Source of the DNA: Siphonodentalium dalli
Lineage: Eukaryota; Mollusca; Scaphopoda; Gadilida; Siphonodentaliidae
DNA length: 64,000 nt
Reading direction: 5' to 3'
Assembly: GCA_032622095.1 (NCBI GenBank)
Contig: CP136063.1
Span: 266,531,426-266,595,425 of the forward strand
Shown here: one piece after another, positions 57,188 through 64,000 of the stretch
Numbering within the stretch: position 1 is the stretch's first letter
How the letters are laid out: every line of letters starts with the position of its first letter
Notes under the pieces: model-generated
What the model was told of the DNA's origin: nothing
Databases searched by the model: none
Seen by the model: the letters and a program-made list of their open reading frames with translations, nothing else
Made by a program: the position numbers and the translations under genes

Positions 57188-57925
57188 ACAACAGTCCAGA
57201 TTGTTATTTGGTGGAGATTAGATCGATATTCGCATGAAGTTCGAAATTCGTGGAAATTCAAAAGTCTTAACTATACCAGATCGGATGGGCTGACGCTAAT
57301 CAAGACGGTGTCCGGGGAAAGTAAACAGAAACAAAAACTGGCATCTAAGTCTTCATTCAGCTATTATTTAACAGAGACCAGATAATTAGTCGTTTTACGG
57401 AAATATTTCACATTAGATATAGAGGGTATTGACAAACCTGCCAACCGATCAGGACAAAACTCTCAAGTTGGAATGATGGAATAGGCTCTATACAATACCA
57501 CCAAAATCATTAGTTCAGCCAACGAACGAACCCATCTGCCTGTATATAGGGCCGACGAAAAGTGGTTTAACGAGGCCGTCCGGTCTCACGTCCGCGATAT
57601 ATATATACTAGACAAAGTCATGTTCGACATATGTTTCGCCGGTCTCAAAGAAGATATGTTCACTTTCACTGACTATAGATGGATCATGGTTGCTACATAT
57701 ATCGTGGATTCGTGATATACGAATGAAATATCCCTGGGAAACGACGATTCTCGTTATATTTTAATTCTCAAAATCTATTGCATCTCTGACCATATTTTAG
57801 AGGACATGTGGAAATTCTCAATTCCAGCAGTTAAGAAGCTTGTATATTATTGCTATGACTATAAGTTTGGCCAAGGACCTGTAGACCAAATCCCATTATG
57901 TCCACAGGTGGAAATACGTGAATAG
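57188..57925 (+). pseudogene. Degenerate protein-coding fragment, unrecognised
   Basis: In one frame the region reads as protein with only three internal stops (near 57384, 57479 and 57713) before a TAG at 57923-57925. Segments include RKYFTLDIEGIDKPANRSG, ADEKWFNEAVRSHVRDIYIL, FAGLKEDMFTFTDYRWIMV, LEDMWKFSIPAVKKLVYY and FGQGPVDQIPLCPQVEIRE. The even spread of aromatic and charged residues, with one frame kept for ~240 codons in AT-rich DNA, suggests a real former gene or exon. I do not recognise the family. A related copy of its 5' part lies at 56265-56480. It could derive from a mobile element or a transferred gene. Confidence 0.4.
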
Positions 57926-58399
57926 TAGTTAAAATTTGAATAATTTATTACGTAAATATTTACATATATGCATCTTTACATCAATTTTGTGAAATAAATA
58001 ATGAACGATGAGAACAAACATTTACAGGGAACTAAAGAAACGAACAACGTATATATGAGAATAAACGTATCGCGGGGGTAAACAGTAACAGCAAACATTA
58101 TTCCAACATGATAGGGTACGTTCACACGATGGTAATTTTTCAGGCAAATCGACGTCAAGGGGTATAGTGTAATAGGATATGAACGGCAAACTATTTATTA
58201 AATGCACATGCCGAACACTTAACTATACATACACAGTGAGATCTATTAGTTCCATAAGTTGTCATACAACTGGCAACTGGCCGAACTCAGCCTTCAAGAA
58301 GTAATCGTGCAATAACTCGTGGCATTATTTTAATGCTCTATAATAAGCGATATATTCTATCATTCCAATATATACCATTCAAAAATGTGTAACAGATCA

Positions 58400-59215
58400 A
58401 CATATCGTCGTACAAATAGGTTCTTATTAGATCTAAATATTCACATTTGTTCACATTGAACTTATTTTATTCTAAAATAAGCATATCGTTAAAGGCACGC
58501 GAGGCCTTAATTGTCGAAAATACTCATATTTGTTCCAAACACAGTAAACAGAAAAACATTAAAACGCATACAGTTTCGTTCATATATACCATGACCATCG
58601 CGTAAACAGCATGTTATAATAAATACCTACTATATTTTACCTAAGCAAGAGTCTGATTTGGGTTACAGAGGACAGCACAATGCAACTGGCTAATCACACA
58701 CAAATGGCATAAACGCTCTTTATTAGTTCCATATCAGGAATTCACCAACAAAGAACGCTCTTTATGTTTACCATCATAATATAAACAAACACCAGAAAAG
58801 TAACTTTTTATGTTTTTGTTTACATAACAATGGTTAAACATATGAGAATAACATACTGTTTATGCGATATTTCTTATTTATATACGGACAAAGTCTGTCT
58901 ACATTTTGATGTTCTTTCTGTTTGTGGCGGTTTTTGACGGGTGGAAATATTTTCACAGGATACCCACCGCCAAGGCCAACCGTACCTTTAACTTATACCC
59001 GTTGAATGGCGCGGGCCGCAGTGAAAACACGTTATAAAGCGCGTGCATCTGGTAAGTCGTATCGATGAAAAAGGTAGATTAAATAGTGCCAAATAAGGCT
59101 TTATTTCGTATTGAAATAGTCCCATATTTGACTGCTTTTAAAATCGGGTATGAGGTCCACATAGAGTGTATATATTGAGGTTAAATAATTTCGCTCATTA
59201 AAATAAAACCGTTCT
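58400..59215 (+). repeat. Dispersed repeat R, second copy, split by family D
   Basis: AAATAGGTTCTTATTAG and TTGTTCACATTGAACTTATT (58413-58470) resemble the repeats at 40641, and 59050-59215 matches 40760-40960. The family D MITE (58489-58991) lies between the two parts. Confidence 0.6.
58489..58991 (+). mobile_element. TTAA-flanked MITE family D, copy 3
   Basis: TTAAAGGCACGCGAGGCC and GGCCAACCGTACCTTTAA ends with TTAA on both sides, 503 bp, more diverged than copies 1 and 2. It keeps the AACGCTCTTTATTA word and the GTGGCGGTTTTTGACGG sub-terminal block. Confidence 0.85.
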
Positions 59216-59517
59216 GTGCTTATATAAATCCACACTGAATATATAGCCATCTATGAAGAATTTTTTTTTCATGAAAATTTGTCGGAGCGTTTGCCACCAG
59301 TGTGAACGTACCCTTAGACAATGACATACAAGTGACATCGCCCCAGTATATTGCACTTTTCCCGTGACATTCTATAATAAATGTGTTTTCATACGCACAT
59401 TAACACAGGCATTTCGACATAAACCACAGTGTAAATGGACGACATATAAATACACACACTGTAGAAAAATAACGGCTTTCTCGTTCGCACGGGCAACAAT
59501 CTCCCAAGATTAAGCCA

Positions 59518-59937
59518 TGTGCCAATGCATTCTCTTATATATGCGAGTCGACCATAGGTCGCATCGCATATATAAGAGAATGCATTCATTGCATTGGCCT
59601 AACAATTTTTTACAATTTTAATAATTTTTTCTTGTATTCTTTAACAATTTTATAATTTCACCCATACAGAGCCCCAGACAAACATGAGCAGACGGTACTC
59701 TTCTATATGCTTCTATATATGTGTGGGGCTCCCTGCAGGGTAATGGATGTTTTTATTTTATGTCCTAAAAATTGTAAGAAACATTTTTATTTAAAAAAAA
59801 TGATAAAAAATTGTTAGGCCAATGCATTCTCTTATATATGCGAGGCGACATATGGTCGACTCGCATATATAAGAGAATGCATTGGCACAGGGTAAAAAAA
59901 TCCCGACTTACGACTGGATTTGATATGGCGGGTCACA
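59518..59937 (+). mobile_element. Family E MITE, copy 6, left end missing
   Basis: Begins within hairpin 1 (GTGCCAATGCATTCTCTTAT after a non-family flank). The right arm of that hairpin carries a CATTCATTGCATTGG duplication. Core, hairpin 2 and the right end (TGATATGGCGGGTCACA) are intact. Confidence 0.88.
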
Positions 59938-59940
59938 TAT

Positions 59941-60124
59941 TACTACAAGTTTTATATTATATATCAACGCCCGCGGGTAAAAAAAATTACCCACCGCGAT
60001 TTAGAGTGTACATAGGTCTACAACTAGGATAGAATTTGGAAACTATTGTAAATATGCAAGGCATTATGGACAGAATGGACGCAGTTGCATTGGCTTGATA
60101 ATTAAAAACATTTTAGAGATATAT
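59941..60124. other. Unassigned spacer before satellite
   Basis: AT-rich, no feature recognised. Confidence 0.5.
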
Positions 60125-63100
60125 GTGGTGTCATGTGATGTCGAATTCCATGTGGTGTCATGTGATGTCGAATTCCATGTGGTATCATGTGATGTATAAT
60201 TCCATGTGGTATCATGTGATGTATAATTCCATGTGGTGTCATGTGATGTTGAATTCCATGTGGTGTAATGTGATGTTGAATTCCATGTGGTGTCATGTGA
60301 TGTCGAATTCCATCTGGTGTCATGTGATGTCGAATTCCATGTGGTGTCATGTGATGTTGAATTCCATGTGGTGTCACGTGGTGTCGAATTCCATGTGGTG
60401 TCATGTGATGTTGAATTCCATGTGGTGTCATGTGATGTCGAATTCCATGTGGTGTCATGTAATGTTGAATTCCATGTGGAGTCATGTGATGTCGAATTCC
60501 ATGTGGTGTCATGTGGTGTCGAATTCCATGTGGTGTCATGTGATGTTGAATTCCATGTGGTGTCATGTGATGTTGAATTCCATGTGGTGTCATGTGATGT
60601 TGAATTCCATGTGGTGTCATGTGATGTCGAATTCCATGTGGTGTAATGTGATGTTGAATTCCATGTGGTGTAATGTGATGTTGAATTCCATGTGGTGTCA
60701 TGTGATGTCGAATTCCATGTGGTGTCATGTGATGTCGAATTCCATGTGGTGTAATGTGATGTTGAATTCCATGTGGTGTAATGTGATGTTGAATTCCATC
60801 TGGTGTCATGTGATGTTGAATTCCATGTGGTGTCATGTGATGTCGAATTCCATGTGGTGTAATGTGATGTTGAATTCCATGTGGTGTCATGTGATGTCGA
60901 ATTCCATGTGGTGTCATGTGATGTATAATTCCATGTGGTGTCATGTGATGTTGAATTCCATGTGGTGTAATGTGATGTTGAATTCCATGTGGTGTCATGT
61001 GATGTCGAATTCCATCTGGTGTCATGTGATGTCGAATTCCATGTGGTGTCATGTGATGTTGAATTCCATCTGGTGTCATGTGATGTTGAATTCCATGTGG
61101 TGTCACGTGGTGTCGAATTCCATGTGGTGTCATGTAATGTTGAATTCCATGTGGTGTCATGTGATGTCGAATTCCATGTGGTGTCATGTGGTGTCGAATT
61201 CCATGTGGTGTCATGTGATGTCGAATTCCATCTGGTGTCATGTGATGTTGAATTCCATCTGGTGTCATGTGATGTTGAATTCCATCTGGTGTCATGTGAT
61301 GTTGAATTCCATCTGGTGTCATGTGATGTTGAATTCCATCTGGTGTCATGTGATGTTGAATTCCATGTGGTGTCATGTGATGTCGAATTCCATGTGGTGT
61401 AATGTGATGTTGAATTCCATGTGGTGTAATGTGATGTTGAATTCCATGTGGTGTCATGTGATGTCGAATTCCATGTGGTGTCATGTGATGTCGAATTCCA
61501 TGTGGTGTCATGTGATGTATAATTCCATGTGGTGTCATGTGATGTAGAATTCCATGTGGTGTCATGTGATGTCGAATTCCATGTGGTGTCATGTGATGTA
61601 TAATTCCATGTGGTGTCATGTGATGTTGAATTCCATGTGGTGTAATGTGATGTTGAATTCCATGTGGTGTCATGTGATGTCGAATTCCATCTGGTGTCAT
61701 GTGATGTCGAATTCCATGTGGTGTCATGTGATGTTGAATTCCATCTGGTGTCATGTGATGTTGAATTCCATGTGGTGTCACGTGGTGTCGAATTCCATGT
61801 GGTGTCATGTAATGTTGAATTCCATGTGGTGTCATGTGATGTCGAATTCCATGTGGTGTCATGTGATGTCGAATTCCATGTGGTGTCATGTGATGTCGAA
61901 TTCCATCTGGTGTCATGTGATGTTGAATTCCATCTGGTGTCATGTGATGTTGAATTCCATCTGGTGTCATGTGATGTTGAATTCCATCTAGTGTCATGTG
62001 ATGTTGAATTCCATCTGGTGTCATGTGATGTTGAATTCCATGTGGTGTCATGTGATGTCGAATTCCATGTGGTGTAATGTGATGTTGAATTCCATGTGGT
62101 GTAATGTGATGTTGAATTCCATGTGGTGTCATGTGATGTCGAATTCCATCTGGTGTCATGTGATGTCGAATTCCATGTGGTGTCATGTGATGTCGAATTC
62201 CATGTGGTGTCATGTGATGTCGAATTCCATGTGGTGTCATGTGATGTCGAATTCCATGTGGTGTCATGTGATGTCGAATTCCATGTGGTGTCATGTGATG
62301 TCGAATTCCATGTGGTGTCATGTGATGTCGAATTCCATGTGGTGTCATGTGATGTCGAATTCCATGTGGTGTCATGTGATGTCGAATTCCATGTGGTATC
62401 ATGTGATGTAGAATTCCATATGGTGTCATGTGATGTCGAATTCCATGTGGTGTCATGTGGTGTCGAATTCCATCTGGTGTCATGTGATGTTGAATTCCAT
62501 CTGGTGTCATGTGATGTTGAATTCCATCTGGTGTCATGTGATGTTGAATTCCATCTGGTGTCATGTGATGTTGAATTCCATCTGGTGTCATGTGATGTTG
62601 AATTCCATCTGGTGTCATGTGATGTTGAATTCCATCTGGTGTCATGTGATGTTGAATTCCATCTGGTGTCATGTGATGTATAATTCCATGTGGTGTCATG
62701 TGATGTTGAATTCCATGTGGTGTCATGTGATGTCGAATTCCATGTGGTGTAATGTGATGTTGAATTCCATGTGGTGTCATGTGATGTCGAATTCCATCTG
62801 GTGTCATGTGATGTCGAATTCCATGTGGAGTCATGTGATGTCGAATTCCATGTGGTGTAATGTGATGTTGAATTCCATGTGGTGTCATGTGATGTCGAAT
62901 TCCATGTGGTGTCATGTGATGTCGAATTCCATGTGGTGTCATGTGATGTCGAATTCCATGTGGTGTCATGTGATGTCGAATTCCATGTGGTGTCATGTGA
63001 TGTCGAATTCCATGTGGTGTCATGTGATGTCGAATTCCATGTGGTGTCATGTGATGTCGAATTCCATGTGGTGTCATGTGATGTCGAATTCCATCTGGTG

Positions 63101-64000
63101 TCATGTGATGTCGAATTCCATGTGGTATCATGTGATGTCGAATTCCATGTGGTGTCATGTGATGTCGAATTCCATGTGGTGTCATGTGATGTCGAATTCC
63201 ATGTGGTGTCATGTGATGTCGAATTCCATGTGGTGTCATGTGATGTCGAATTCCATGTGGTGTCATGTGATGTCGAATTCCATGTGGTGTCATGTGATGT
63301 CGAATTCCATGTGGTGTCATGTGATGTCGAATTCCATGTGGTGTCATGTGATGTCGAATTCCATGTGGTGTCATGTGATGTCGAATTCCATCTGGTGTCA
63401 TGTGATGTCGAATTCCATGTGGAGTCATGTGATGTCGAATTCCATGTGGTGTAATGTGATGTTGAATTCCATGTGGTGTCATGTGATGTCGAATTCCATG
63501 TGGTGTCATGTGATGTCGAATTCCATGTGGTGTCATGTGATGTCGAATTCCATGTGGTGTCATGTGATGTCGAATTCCATGTGGTGTCATGTGATGTCGA
63601 ATTCCATGTGGTGTCATGTGATGTCGAATTCCATGTGGTGTCATGTGATGTCGAATTCCATGTGGTGTCATGTGATGTCGAATTCCATGTGGTGTCATGT
63701 GATGTCGAATTCCATGTGGTGTCATGTGATGTCGAATTCCATGTGGTGTCATGTGATGTCGAATTCCATGTGGTGTCATGTGATGTCGAATTCCATCTGG
63801 TGTCATGTGATGTCGAATTCCATGTGGAGTCATGTGATGTCGAATTCCATGTGGTGTAATGTGATGTTGAATTCCATGTGGTGTCATGTGATGTCGAATT
63901 CCATGTGGTGTCATGTGATGTCGAATTCCATGTGGTGTCATGTGATGTCGAATTCCATGTGGTGTCATGTAATGTTGAATTCCATGTGGTGTCATGTGAT
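60125..64000. repeat. Satellite, 27-bp unit, about 144 copies, runs off the window
   Basis: The unit is TGTGGTGTCATGTGATGTCG followed by AATTCCA. Variants are TTG for TCG, CATCTGG for CATGTGG, and GTAATG for GTCATG. Higher-order structure is clear: two blocks from 60989 and 61664 (offset 675, 25 units) share the same variant order. A TGGAGTC marker recurs at 62827, 63421 and 63826 (22 and 15 units). Because 27 is a multiple of three, the minus strand is open for 1297 codons as a nine-residue repeat (MTPHGIRHH). This is best read as an artefact. Confidence 0.97.

Noticed and set aside
60102-63995. 1297-codon minus-strand frame as a gene
   Set aside because: Explained by the 27-bp period. Differences between units are mainly non-synonymous.

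Overview
This is repeat-dominated eukaryotic nuclear DNA, most likely from a mollusc or a close marine-invertebrate relative. The evidence is a tRNA-headed SINE with a CAATCAATCAATC tail, three 5'-truncated LINE fragments, Helentron-like non-autonomous elements that start CTAGCAGGTTAGCCCG and carry internal tandem cores, several MITE families and very large satellite arrays. There is no operon structure, rRNA, tRNA gene or CRISPR. I found no complete, confidently functional host protein gene. Nearly all long open frames in the window come from tandem repeats whose unit length is a multiple of three (27 or 33 bp, or CAT trinucleotides).

Layout. 0.4-2.1 kb: a decayed ~140-bp tandem core headed by a (TGTC)n microsatellite. 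2.3-5.4 kb: TTAA-flanked MITEs (family A) and a GC-rich broken coding fragment. 5.8-9.6 kb: an inverted-repeat pair about 3.4 kb apart, whose right copy lies next to a family B terminus. 10.4-13.2 kb: an insertion with a paralogous empty site next to it, a lysine-tailed open frame, and a family B element interrupted by an insertion made almost wholly of short palindromes. 14.5-18.1 kb: hairpin MITEs (families G and E) and two minisatellites. 18.5-21.7 kb: a Helentron-like element, a 1.2-kb CAT array and a 33-bp satellite. 23-24.7 kb: families C and D. 27.4-35.7 kb: an 8.3-kb satellite of 41-bp units with higher-order structure. 36-46 kb: families C and E, three LINE fragments (all minus strand), a SINE nested in a LINE, and a LINE nested in a DNA transposon. 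47.8-54.4 kb: satellites, family D, family G enclosing family E, and a ~1-kb CACT-ended element. 54.5-60 kb: a second Helentron-like element, a large foldback, a degenerate coding fragment, and families D and E. 60.1-64 kb: a 27-bp satellite that runs off the window.

The most striking feature is a near-perfect 69-nt hairpin whose arm begins GCCAATGCATTCTCTTATAT. It occurs more than a dozen times, usually as two mirror-image hairpins joined by a core. The same double-hairpin cassette sits in at least two unrelated MITE backgrounds: TA-flanked elements with TGTGACCCGCC ends and TTAA-flanked elements with CCCTTTACCCAACA ends. A separate family (G) has a similar tandem-hairpin design. Nested insertions, target-site duplications and paralogous empty sites give a readable local history of these elements.
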